From: Desulfobacterales bacterium | GTDB lineage: Bacteria; Desulfobacterota; Desulfobacteria; Desulfobacterales; UBA11574 | Direction of reading: 5' to 3' | Assembly: GCA_030145595.1 (NCBI GenBank) | Contig: JAQYVG010000187.1 | Coordinates: 1 to 6,581 of the forward strand | DNA length: 6,581 nt | Part shown: one piece after another, positions 1-4,200 of the stretch | How the letters are laid out: each line of letters starts with the position of its first letter | Position numbering within the stretch: position 1 is the first letter of the stretch | Position numbers and translations under genes: made by a program | Notes under the pieces: model-generated | The model's database searches: none | What the model was told of the DNA's origin: nothing | The model's input: the letters and a program-made list of their open reading frames with translations, nothing else

Positions 1-353
1 ATAACAATCATAGTGGCGTATTGGCGTGACGTATCAAAGGGCATACCTTTAGCCGAGACTTCTTTTGCAAACTTATCTGTAAGATAGGCCACTTTCTTGT
101 TAATTACGCCAAAATCAGGTATGCGTTCTGGGTCGCCCCACTTGATCAGTAGCATGGCACACTGAACTGCCACAAGATAGTCGCCGTATTTCTCGTATTT
201 AGGGTTGACCTTAACCAAGTGCATAGGCACAGAGGATCTTGCGGAAACCATACTGGCATGTGTGGTGATCGTATCGTCCACCAAAACGCTAACTCTGTAT
301 CCTGTCTTTTCCTCAACCAAATCCATCATCTTTTGTGTATCAGGTGCTGCCAT
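1..353 (-). CDS. Unrecognised protein, N-terminal 117 residues only (runs off the left edge)
   Basis: An uninterrupted minus-strand frame starts at ATG 353 and is still open at base 1. The start is supported by GAGG (362-365, read on the minus strand) about eight bases upstream and by an in-frame TAA further upstream. The protein begins MAAPDTQKMMDLVEEKTGYR, continues with a VLVDDTITTHASM segment (23-35), then HLVKVNPKYEKYGDYLVAVQ (45-64) and LLIKWGDPERIPDF (68-81). It is soluble-looking, with no signal peptide or membrane segment, and the mixed helix/strand composition is that of a globular protein. I do not recognise a catalytic motif in this part; any metal-binding site would lie further downstream. 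An 8-codon frame (379-353) ends in TAATG over this start and could couple translation, but it may be chance. Function is unknown; I am confident it is coding because of length, composition and ribosome-binding site. Confidence 0.8.
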   Translation of the reverse strand, partial: MAAPDTQKMMDLVEEKTGYRVSVLVDDTITTHASMVSARSSVPMHLVKVNPKYEKYGDYLVAVQCAMLLIKWGDPERIPDFGVINKKVAYLTDKFAKEVSAKGMPFDTSRQYATMIV

Positions 354-437
354 TAGAATTGCCTCGAAAGAATATTCATATTAAGTTGATAGCATACGAT
401 CTGTTTTCCATTCGTACCAGGAGCCGATGCATAAGAT

Positions 438-465
438 TTTGGCGAATATTATGATATTGGCAAAA
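438..465. repeat. Imperfect palindrome, possible operator
   Basis: The arms GCGAATAT (442-449) and ATATTGGC (454-461) pair with one mismatch around TATG. Flanking TTT and AAA extend the symmetry past a second mismatch. It sits between the small ORF at 490-669 and the gene starting at 353, upstream of the latter, where an operator or a weak terminator would be. I see no clear -35/-10 pair around it. Confidence 0.25.
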
Positions 466-489
466 CTACTCTTGTCTGCCTTCCCACTC

Positions 490-669
490 CTAAACTAAAT
501 GACGGATCTTTTTTCCCTTTTTATTGTATTTATTTCTGGTCTTCTTCAACTTATCTCTTATTCTAAATAGTCTTATTATATCCTCTCGACAGGTAATTCT
601 AAATCTCCTGCCCCCTAACTCCAAATAGTATGGTTTGTTCACATCCAAGTTTCGAACTTGATTTACCAT
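490..669 (-). CDS. Small basic protein, 59 aa, function unknown
   Basis: A minus-strand frame from ATG 669 to TAG 490-492 encodes 59 residues. The N-terminal part is mixed (MVNQVRNLDVNKPYYLELGG). The middle carries RRFRITCREDIIRLFRIRDK (21-40) and the tail is strongly basic (KKTRNKYNKKGKKIR, 42-56). This suggests nucleic-acid binding, or a strand-turn-helix minidomain with a charged tail; that is inference from composition alone. AGGA lies about 13 bases before the ATG, further than ideal, so the start signal is weak. In this AT-rich stretch a 59-codon run without a stop is not very likely by chance, and the residue composition is protein-like. It reads in the same direction as the gene starting at 353, 136 bases away. 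It could also be the remnant of a longer gene. No family recognised. Confidence 0.45.
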   Translation of the reverse strand: MVNQVRNLDVNKPYYLELGGRRFRITCREDIIRLFRIRDKLKKTRNKYNKKGKKIRHLV

Positions 670-719
670 GTTATATTTTAATTCCTAATGTAGGAGAACT
701 AAATTGCTGTCTTTCTTTG

Positions 720-1230
720 TAAACCCCGGTGAAATGTCTTTTGGATTTCATAGGGTAAACCCCAGTAGAATGGATTTGCACTGGTGACATAAGTTTTGCC
801 CTGAAGGAGCAGCAAGGATTCCAAGGGACAGGCGTTTTATAGGAAAAGTGGCATTCCACGGGGTGAACCTTTTTAAAGATTAAACATATTTTGCTAAAGC
901 TAATGAAATTTAGCCTAAAATTGGTTGAATGGTCAAGAAAATACGAAATGCGGGCAAGGAGCAGAGGGCGTATGGGATTTGCGATTTTGGATTTGTGAAA
1001 AGCGAAGGATAAAAAGGAAAAGGGCAGACCCCCAGTGGAATAGTTACTGATTCCACCCCAGTACGATAGTTCCTGCCTACCCCAGTACCATCTCCCAGAG
1101 CTACCCCAGTGAAATGAGCTTCGCTCTTCATTGACATGAATTTCACGGGGCACAGCGGGACCCCGCACGGCGGCATCTTCGGCATGCGCAGATTACCCCA
1201 GTACGATCTTCCGGACCTACGGGGCAGGCG
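720..1230. repeat. Repeat cluster I: non-coding tract with many CCCCRGTNNAAT-type 12-mers
   Basis: No convincing gene is seen between about 670 and 1240. Instead the tract carries a degenerate 12-mer in both orientations: CCCCGGTGAAAT (724), ATTTCATAGGGT (745), CCCCAGTAGAAT (760), ATTCCACGGGGT (853), CCCCAGTGGAAT (1030), CCCCAGTACGAT (1056), CCCCAGTACCAT (1080), CCCCAGTGAAAT (1104), ATTTCACGGGG (1140) and CCCCAGTACGAT (1196). Neighbouring copies pair, for example GTGGAAT (1035-1041) with ATTCCAC (1050-1056). The part from 865 to 1020 is AT-richer filler with no visible element. Open frames across the tract on the minus strand are translations of the repeat (recurring Thr-Gly-Val or Tyr-Trp-Gly) and are not believed. 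The same 12-mer family recurs in 1862-2080 and 2735-2947. Confidence 0.7.
1104..1150. repeat. Structured repeat, three-way-junction fold, copy 1
   Basis: The outer arms CCCCAGTGAAAT (1104-1115) and ATTTCACGGGG (1140-1150) pair over 11 bp with one bulged A. The bases between them are used almost completely by two small hairpins: GAGC-TTC-GCTC (1116-1126) and TTCAT-TGAC-ATGAA (1127-1140, sharing one base with the outer stem). As DNA this could be a branched cruciform, as RNA a compact three-way junction. A diverged copy with the same layout is at 2888-2933. Pairing was read by eye. Confidence 0.6.
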
Positions 1231-1240
1231 CAGATTAATA

Positions 1241-1312
1241 ATGAGAGATGAAAGAACTTATAAGATAATTGGGGCTGCTATGGAGGTACACCGTGAATTA
1301 GGTTGTGGATTT
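1241..1312 (+). pseudogene. GxxExxY-family protein, first 24 codons only
   Basis: ATG 1241 opens MRDERTYKIIGAAMEVHREL (1-20) followed by GCGF (21-24). This matches the characteristic start of GxxExxY proteins, a widespread family of about 120-130 residues with a nuclease-like fold. The family continues after the GxGF step with a Leu-Glu...Val-Tyr helix carrying its name-giving Glu and Tyr. Here the match stops exactly at codon 24, before that Glu. The frame then reads about 18 unrelated residues to a stop at 1367-1369, antisense to the 3' end of the DUF2442 gene, whose stop codon is 1311-1313. So the gene was cut by a recombination joining it tail-to-tail with the DUF2442 module. It lacks the motif and most of the fold and should be non-functional. 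It is the only plus-strand gene trace in the window. Confidence 0.75.
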
Positions 1313-1589
1313 ATGATGCCATTTGAGAGGGCAATTGGAAATTGCCTGCTACGATCCCTGGGACTGTAATGTCTTCATCAAGAGATTCCCAGCGCAATGC
1401 AAATCCATCCAGCCTTATTTTGACTTCCTTGAGCTGATGATCTGTAGCTTTTGATAGAATTTTAAATCGATCCGCCGGAAATCCAATAATGCGGCTATCC
1501 GTTAGTTCGATATAAATCGTTCTGCCTTCCGCCCAGGCTTTAATTGCGGTAGGTTCTCCAATTTCCATTTTATCTATCTTGGAATTCAT
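1311..1589 (-). CDS. DUF2442 domain protein, putative partner of DUF4160
   Basis: The 92-aa product matches the DUF2442 family: a beta-rich start with DGR/AEGR-like turn and aromatic strand (AWAEGRTIYIELTD, 18-31), the FPADRFKIL strand-helix (37-45), and the conserved end ALRWESLDEDITVPGIVAG (64-82), where W67, D71, D73 and the following hydrophobics are family hallmarks. The length is normal for the family. ATG 1589 has GGGGA six bases upstream and overlaps the end of the DUF4160 gene by 20 nt; ATG 1568, just after the DUF4160 stop, is an alternative. DUF4160 and DUF2442 genes often occur as such a pair and are suspected toxin-antitoxin modules, but I know no firmly established activity. The C-terminus is complete; just beyond its stop lies the cut GxxExxY gene on the other strand. 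Confidence 0.88.
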   Translation of the reverse strand: MNSKIDKMEIGEPTAIKAWAEGRTIYIELTDSRIIGFPADRFKILSKATDHQLKEVKIRLDGFALRWESLDEDITVPGIVAGNFQLPSQMAS

Positions 1590-1806
1590 TATATTTCCCC
1601 ATTAAAAGAAGCTGATTTTCAAATACTATTTTTTCTATTTTTCTGATGCTTAATGGTGGTACACCTTTATTTCTTGCCAATCGAACCGGTTGAAGCCAGA
1701 ATTTACACTCGCCATCCGGAGTGGCAACATGAATATGTGGTGGTTCGTTTCCTTCATCTGAATAGAAATGGAATCTGAAGGAACCTCTTTTCATGACCGT
1801 GGGCAT
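1570..1806 (-). CDS. DUF4160 domain protein, putative toxin-antitoxin component
   Basis: The 78-aa product shows the DUF4160 signature: MPTV start, a GSFRFHFYSDEGNEPPHIHV segment (8-27) with the near-invariant NEPPHIHV, then the CKFWLQPVRLARNKG block (34-48) and a C-terminal helix (LSIRKIEKIVFENQLLL, 52-68). The two histidines H24 and H26 could be functional, but no reaction is established for the family. Start ATG 1806 is chosen because family members begin MP-[TV]; there is no ribosome-binding site before it, only an A/T-rich stretch, so initiation may be weak or leaderless. It overlaps the downstream DUF2442 gene by 20 nt, so the two are co-translated. The operon is closed in between repeat cluster I (left) and cluster II (right), like a cassette. 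Which partner would be toxic cannot be told from sequence. Confidence 0.88.
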   Translation of the reverse strand: MPTVMKRGSFRFHFYSDEGNEPPHIHVATPDGECKFWLQPVRLARNKGVPPLSIRKIEKIVFENQLLLMGKYNEFQDR

Positions 1807-1861
1807 AAAAAAATAATATGATAGCTAAATTTTTATTACAAGCAATTTTCTTTCAGCAGAC

Positions 1862-2080
1862 TCACCCCAATACGATCTTCCGGTCTTGTCCCGGCTTTTC
1901 ACGGGGCCTGTCCCGATAATTTCACGGGGAGCTACCCCGATTAAATAGGATGGGGCATTTAACTGGGCCCCGATAGCGGGATCTTCCAAGGCGGATAAAT
2001 CTTCGCCCCAGTTAAACAGAAAAGACAAATAGGTTTACCGGGGTAAACTTCGCTCCAACCCCGATGAATCGGGATCTCCA
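1862..2080. repeat. Repeat cluster II: CCCC-type 12-mers between the DUF4160 and MNT modules
   Basis: The 361 bases between the DUF4160 start and the HepT remnant (1807-2167) hold no credible gene. They contain CCCCAATACGAT (1865), ATTTCACGGGG (1919-1929), CCCCGATTAAAT (1935-1946), CCCCAGTTAAAC (2006-2017) and CCCCGATGAATC (2059-2070). Neighbours pair: ATTTCACGGGG with CCCCGATTAAAT around an AGCTA loop, CCCGAT with ATCGGG (2060-2073). The bases 1864-1882 repeat 1195-1213 of cluster I with one change (CCCCARTACGATCTTCCGG). From 2081 to 2167 I see nothing recognisable. Confidence 0.65.
1965..2037 (-). repeat. 74-bp direct repeat, copy A, upstream of the DUF4160 gene
   Basis: It matches 2771-2844 with two T/C substitutions and a one-base indel. 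It begins GGGCCCCGATAGCGGGATC and ends GACAAATAGGTTTA. It contains two hairpins: CCCG-ATAG-CGGG (1969-1980) and GGCGGA-TAAATC-TTCGCC (1990-2007). In copy B the latter is a perfect GGCGGA/TCCGCC stem; here the substitution leaves a G-U pair, so pairing is kept if the element is RNA. Adjacent arms TTTAACTGG (1958-1966) and CCAGTTAAA (2008-2016) enclose both hairpins. It lies 159 bp before the DUF4160 start. Confidence 0.8.
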
Positions 2081-2167
2081 CTTCGTTCCGGCAAGCTGGA
2101 TGCAGGGAATGCGCTCGCTGTGCAGCTCAACCGACACGCAATGCGTTTTAATTTTCTGCATTTTTGG

Positions 2168-2299
2168 CTATGTTTTATCAATTCTGAGCATAGATTGAAT
2201 TGCTCTTTTTAACTTCGGAAGATGATTTTTGCATATGTCATACACGATGGCATTATCAATTTGATCATAGTGATGAGAGATTAAATCGCGCAATTTCAT
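2168..2299 (-). pseudogene. HepT-like (DUF86/HEPN) protein missing its N-terminal half
   Basis: A 43-aa frame starts at ATG 2299 within TAATG, overlapping the stop of the MNT gene, and ends TAG 2168-2170. MKLRDLISHHYDQIDNAIVY (1-20) followed by DICKNHLPKLKRAIQSML (21-38) aligns with the last third of DUF86/HepT proteins (usually about 110 aa), including the RX4HXY motif (R4, H9, Y11) that holds the RNase site and the AMPylated tyrosine. The first about 70 residues, two or three helices of the HEPN bundle, are absent, yet the remaining part still begins with an ATG placed exactly at the partner's stop. That fits a precise internal deletion, and the reading frame stays intact. Alone it is unlikely to fold as a HEPN dimer; it may be a dead toxin, a dominant-negative fragment or simple decay. 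Confidence 0.72.
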
Positions 2300-2601
2300 T
2301 AGACATAGAGGATATCCTTTTCAATAACCTTTTGAAATCTATGACTTATATGTTTTCCTTTGCGAACGATTTCAATTCTACGCCCCAGTTTCTCTTCAAG
2401 ATATATTTGTAAACCGGCCATCCAATCAAATCGCGGTGCTTTGAACTCCACCAGCAAATCGATATCGCTACCAATTTCCTGTTCCCCCTTTGCAAAGGAA
2501 CCGAAAAGCCCTAAGGAAACGACACCGAATTCATTCGCAATAAAACCTTTTTCCTCTTGAAGTAATCTCATTACATCCATTTTTGAAGGCAGGGTTTTCA
2601 T
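2299..2601 (-). CDS. Minimal MNT-type nucleotidyltransferase (MntA-like antitoxin)
   Basis: With ATG 2601 the product is 100 aa, the normal size for the minimal nucleotidyltransferase family. GLFGSFAKGEQEIGSDIDLL (31-50) is the canonical GSX10DXD motif (G34 S35, D46, D48, the metal-binding pair). RRIEIV (74-79) supplies the third acidic position, and the C-terminus (FQKVIEKDILYV) is the usual end of these proteins. In MntA-HepT systems such a protein transfers AMP to the HEPN partner's tyrosine and neutralises it. The frame stays open upstream to 2835, but that part is translated repeat, so the later ATG is preferred; no good ribosome-binding site is seen there. The partner immediately downstream lacks its N-terminal half, so this antitoxin may have lost its target. 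Its 74-bp upstream element is shared with the DUF4160 operon. Confidence 0.87.
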   Translation of the reverse strand: MKTLPSKMDVMRLLQEEKGFIANEFGVVSLGLFGSFAKGEQEIGSDIDLLVEFKAPRFDWMAGLQIYLEEKLGRRIEIVRKGKHISHRFQKVIEKDILYV

Positions 2602-2770
2602 TTTTTGTTCTTGTGGCAATACAGTGAACGAATAGGGACCACCCATTAAATCGTAAGTTTTGTAGAAACTGGTTGTTGAGCGATTCGGATATTTTGGATG
2701 TTCAGCTTTTCCTTTTCCAGATTTTATTTTAGCACCCCAGTTGAACACCCAGAGGGTACCCGATTCAACG

Positions 2771-2844
2771 GGGCCCCGATAGCGGGATCCTCCAGAGGCG
2801 GATAAATCTCCGCCCCAGTTAAACAGAAAAGACAAATAGGTTTA
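2771..2844 (-). repeat. 74-bp direct repeat, copy B, upstream of the MNT gene
   Basis: Near-identical to 1965-2037, same orientation. It holds hairpin GGCGGA-TAAATC-TCCGCC (2797-2814) with a perfect stem and CCCG-ATAG-CGGG. ATTCAAC (2763-2769) on its left and GTTAAAC (2818-2824) inside its right part give inverted ends. It starts 170 bp before the MNT start codon, much the same distance as copy A from the DUF4160 start. Confidence 0.8.
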
Positions 2845-2887
2845 ACCCCGATGGAATAACAACCAAAACTTAATTCCATTGGGCAGG

Positions 2888-2933
2888 CCCCAGAGAAATA
2901 CGCTCCGCTGTGACTACGTCAATTTCACAGGGC
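2888..2933. repeat. Structured repeat, three-way-junction fold, copy 2
   Basis: It has the layout of 1104-1150: outer arm CCCCAGAGAAAT (2888-2899), a weak first hairpin around TCC (2900-2910), a second hairpin TGAC-TAC-GTCA (2911-2921), and outer arm ATTTCACAGGGC (2922-2933). The outer stem keeps nine pairs with two A-A mismatches. The inner sequences differ from copy 1 but the second hairpin re-forms with different bases, which suggests the fold is conserved rather than the sequence. The first hairpin is degenerate here. Confidence 0.5.
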
Positions 2934-2955
2934 AGGCGGGGTAAGCGGATTCAAC

Positions 2956-2973
2956 CAGCATCAGTAGATGCTG
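2956..2973 (-). terminator. Hairpin just after the vapC stop codon
   Basis: CAGCATC (2956-2962) and GATGCTG (2967-2973) form a perfect 7-bp stem with a 4-nt loop. In RNA, wobble pairs extend it to about 10 bp, into the TGA stop of the PIN gene. No T-run follows on the minus strand, so it is a weak or factor-assisted terminator, or an mRNA 3'-end stabiliser. Confidence 0.45.
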
Positions 2974-2974
2974 A

Positions 2975-3361
2975 TCAAACAAGAGAAAGTCCGGCAATAG
3001 CCTTAAAATGTATATCTTTTGTAAACAACTTTAAACCATTCTGAAATGCCACAGCCGCAATCCAGATGTCATTTGTGGGTACAGGCATTCCAAGCTTTCT
3101 TAAATTATTAAGGATTTCAGCATAAAACTCGGATGTGTCTTCATTCACAGAATAAACAACCACCCTGGGACTGTCCAAAAATTTTTCAAGTTCTTCTCTG
3201 TTCTTCTGTTCCCTTCCTCCCCCTTTAAAACCAGAAAGCAGTTCGCCAATGCTGATCACAGAAAACCCTATTTCTTCTGCCTTCCTTAGGACTTCAACAA
3301 CATCACCATCTCCTTTAAGCGCATACGAATAAATATTAGTATCAATCAACAGCCGTCTCAT
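2975..3361 (-). CDS. vapC: PIN-domain ribonuclease toxin, VapC family
   Basis: The 128-aa product is a complete PIN domain. It begins MRRLLIDTNIYSYALKG with catalytic D7, followed by SVISIGELLSGFKGGGREQK (34-53) with E40, then PTNDIWIAA (95-103) with D98 and FTKDIHF (113-119) with D116. All four acidic metal-binding residues of the VapC family are there, so the enzyme should be an active Mg2+-dependent RNase, typically attacking tRNA or rRNA loops. It acts in the cytoplasm and is held inactive by the protein encoded just upstream. ATG 3361 overlaps the antitoxin's stop in an ATGA junction; an alternative ATG two codons earlier (3367) would add Met-Gly and is equally possible. A hairpin follows the stop. 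Confidence 0.93.
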   Translation of the reverse strand: MRRLLIDTNIYSYALKGDGDVVEVLRKAEEIGFSVISIGELLSGFKGGGREQKNREELEKFLDSPRVVVYSVNEDTSEFYAEILNNLRKLGMPVPTNDIWIAAVAFQNGLKLFTKDIHFKAIAGLSLV

Positions 3362-3618
3362 TCCCATAATTCCAGGTCAATTTTTCTTTGGCTGTTAATA
3401 ATACCCTGAATTTTATCGAATTCAGCATCAGTCCATTTTCCAAAAAGATGATCTAAATCATTATATTTTTTTGTATATTTTTTCCTCTTCTGCATTCCGA
3501 TATTCTGCTTAATCATATCTAATACCAGTTGATTCACGCTTTTCCTTTCGTTCTTAGCAACCTGTTTTAGCTTTGAAGATACAGAAGAATCTATACCTCG
3601 AATTGTAATTGCTTTCAT
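3358..3618 (-). CDS. vapB: Ribbon-helix-helix antitoxin, partner of the PIN toxin
   Basis: The 86-aa protein starts MKAITIRGIDSSVSSKLKQV: the N-terminal beta strand (KAITIRG) that reads DNA in a ribbon-helix-helix dimer, then helices to about residue 40 with the SVNQLVLDMIKQ segment (27-38). The basic linker KRKKYTKKYNDL (44-55) and the tail HLFGKWTDAEFDKI (57-70) form the region that normally wraps the PIN active site. It should neutralise the toxin and repress its own operon. ATG 3618 is preceded by AGGGG (3626-3630) at a seven-base spacing, a good ribosome-binding site. The promoter and two TGATATC repeats lie immediately upstream. The gene overlaps vapC by 4 nt, giving coupled translation with the antitoxin first. 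Confidence 0.92.
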   Translation of the reverse strand: MKAITIRGIDSSVSSKLKQVAKNERKSVNQLVLDMIKQNIGMQKRKKYTKKYNDLDHLFGKWTDAEFDKIQGIINSQRKIDLELWE

Positions 3619-3637
3619 GGTTACACCCCTTTTATTA

Positions 3638-3657
3638 TGATATCACTCAATGATATC
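3638..3657 (-). promoter_or_regulatory. Probable VapB operator: two TGATATC repeats
   Basis: TGATATC occurs at 3638-3644 and 3651-3657, a 13-bp period; GATATC is itself palindromic, so each unit offers a symmetric half-site pair. They lie just downstream of the -10 box and upstream of the ribosome-binding site, where binding of the ribbon-helix-helix antitoxin would block initiation or early elongation. The assignment to VapB is inference from position. Confidence 0.5.
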
Positions 3658-3668
3658 TTTGTGCTATT

Positions 3669-3697
3669 ACAATATGGTTGCTATTTTAATTTGTCAA
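3669..3697 (-). promoter_or_regulatory. Sigma70-type promoter of the vapBC operon
   Basis: On the minus strand TTGACA (3692-3697) matches the -35 consensus fully. After exactly 17 bp comes TATTGT (3669-3674), a 4/6 -10 match. Transcription would start near 3662, ahead of the TGATATC repeats and vapB. It lies beyond the terminator-like hairpin of the preceding operon, so vapBC is an independent transcription unit. Confidence 0.65.
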
Positions 3698-3747
3698 TCT
3701 AAAGAATAAAGGATTCCCGAGTGCCCAAGGGTTGGATGATATTTTTT

Positions 3748-3770
3748 AAAAGGGCATTATAACAATGTCC
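3748..3770 (-). terminator. Terminator-like hairpin at the end of the MNT-HepT operon
   Basis: On the minus strand GGACATT (3770-3764) pairs with AATGCCC (3758-3752) with one A-C mismatch around a 5-nt loop, followed by TTTT and then A-rich sequence. The HepT stop codon lies in the stem-loop itself. The short T-run makes it a modest intrinsic terminator. Confidence 0.5.
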
Positions 3771-4200
3771 GGCTTTCCCATTCGAGAAATCTTGCCAAAG
3801 AATCAAGAAACTTTTTAAAATCAACCAGTCGATTTTGGAGAATATCATACACCTGACGGTCATCTAACTCCCAGTATAGATGAACCAGACGATTGCGGAA
3901 TTTTGCCATGTTCCGTAGTGCTTCTGCGAATTTCGAGTCGAACGCACCAGCTTCACTCATTACAATAAAGGTATCGCCGTAGTCATCCGGGACCCGATAG
4001 CCGTTTCGAGCTATAACGTGGTTACACATGTCGATGCAGGATTCGATGGCAACAATAAAATGATATTTTGAACTTCCAATTTTATCGGGATCTTTAAGAA
4101 AGTCGTCGAAAGACAGCTGACCGATAGATTTTAGACGGGCAACACTCTTTCTGAGCTCCGATACAAGTTTAACCATTTTTTCTTGATCATACAGGGGCAT
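3757..4200 (-). CDS. hepT: HepT-like HEPN toxin (DUF86), second pair
   Basis: The 147-aa protein is of the larger HepT type. Helices with YHFIVAIESCIDMCNHVIAR (46-65) form the usual core, and the AKFRNRLVHLYWEL segment (99-112) carries RX4HXY with R102, H107 and Y109. In characterised HepT the Arg/His form the RNase site and the Tyr is AMPylated by MntA; HEPN proteins work as dimers in the cytoplasm. ATG 4200 overlaps the upstream nucleotidyltransferase gene by 14 nt; ATG 4176 is a less likely alternative. It shares the 14-residue block MAKFRNRLVHLYWE with the HepT at 4692-5129 while the rest and the third codon positions have diverged, so the two pairs are old paralogues. It is the last gene before the terminator-like hairpin. 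The motif is complete and the length normal. Confidence 0.9.
   Translation of the reverse strand: MPLYDQEKMVKLVSELRKSVARLKSIGQLSFDDFLKDPDKIGSSKYHFIVAIESCIDMCNHVIARNGYRVPDDYGDTFIVMSEAGAFDSKFAEALRNMAKFRNRLVHLYWELDDRQVYDILQNRLVDFKKFLDSLARFLEWESRTLL

Larger units (their letters stand above)
2735..2947. repeat. Repeat cluster III: CCCC-type 12-mers between the MNT and vapBC modules
   Basis: Contains CCCCAGTTGAAC (2733-2744), ATTCAACGGGG (2763-2773), CCCCAGTTAAAC (2813-2824), CCCCGATGGAAT (2846-2857), ATTCCATTGGG (2873-2883), CCCCAGAGAAAT (2888-2899) and ATTTCACAGGG (2922-2932). CCCGATGGAAT (2847-2857) pairs with ATTCCATTGGG over 11 positions, one of them G-U, with a 15-nt loop. The right edge of the repeats falls a few bases before the hairpin that ends vapC; none occur further right. 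Confidence 0.65.

Noticed and set aside
353..379. Eight-codon leader frame MNILSRQF ending in TAATG over the start of the left gene
   Set aside because: Too short to separate from chance; no ribosome-binding site checked convincingly, kept only as a remark.
671..1185. Two overlapping minus-strand open frames of 165 and 91 codons
   Set aside because: They translate the CCCC-type repeats (recurring Thr-Gly-Val or Tyr-Trp-Gly) and have no family resemblance or ribosome-binding site.
1136..1240. Possible N-terminal extension of the GxxExxY fragment
   Set aside because: The frame before ATG 1241 is repeat-derived sequence; family members start at MRDER-like positions.
1825..2028. Minus-strand frame of 67 codons
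   Set aside because: It lies wholly in repeat cluster II and starts with the same residues as the upstream part of the 2299-2835 frame only because of the 74-bp repeat.
2200..2560. Plus-strand frames of 66-70 codons
   Set aside because: Antisense to the MNT and HepT coding region, which has clear motifs on the minus strand.
2602..2835. N-terminal 78-residue extension of the MNT protein
   Set aside because: Translated repeat plus filler; the minimal nucleotidyltransferase family begins close to residue M79 of that frame.
720..2947. CRISPR array
   Set aside because: Repeats are 12-mers in alternating orientation with irregular spacing and no constant spacers.
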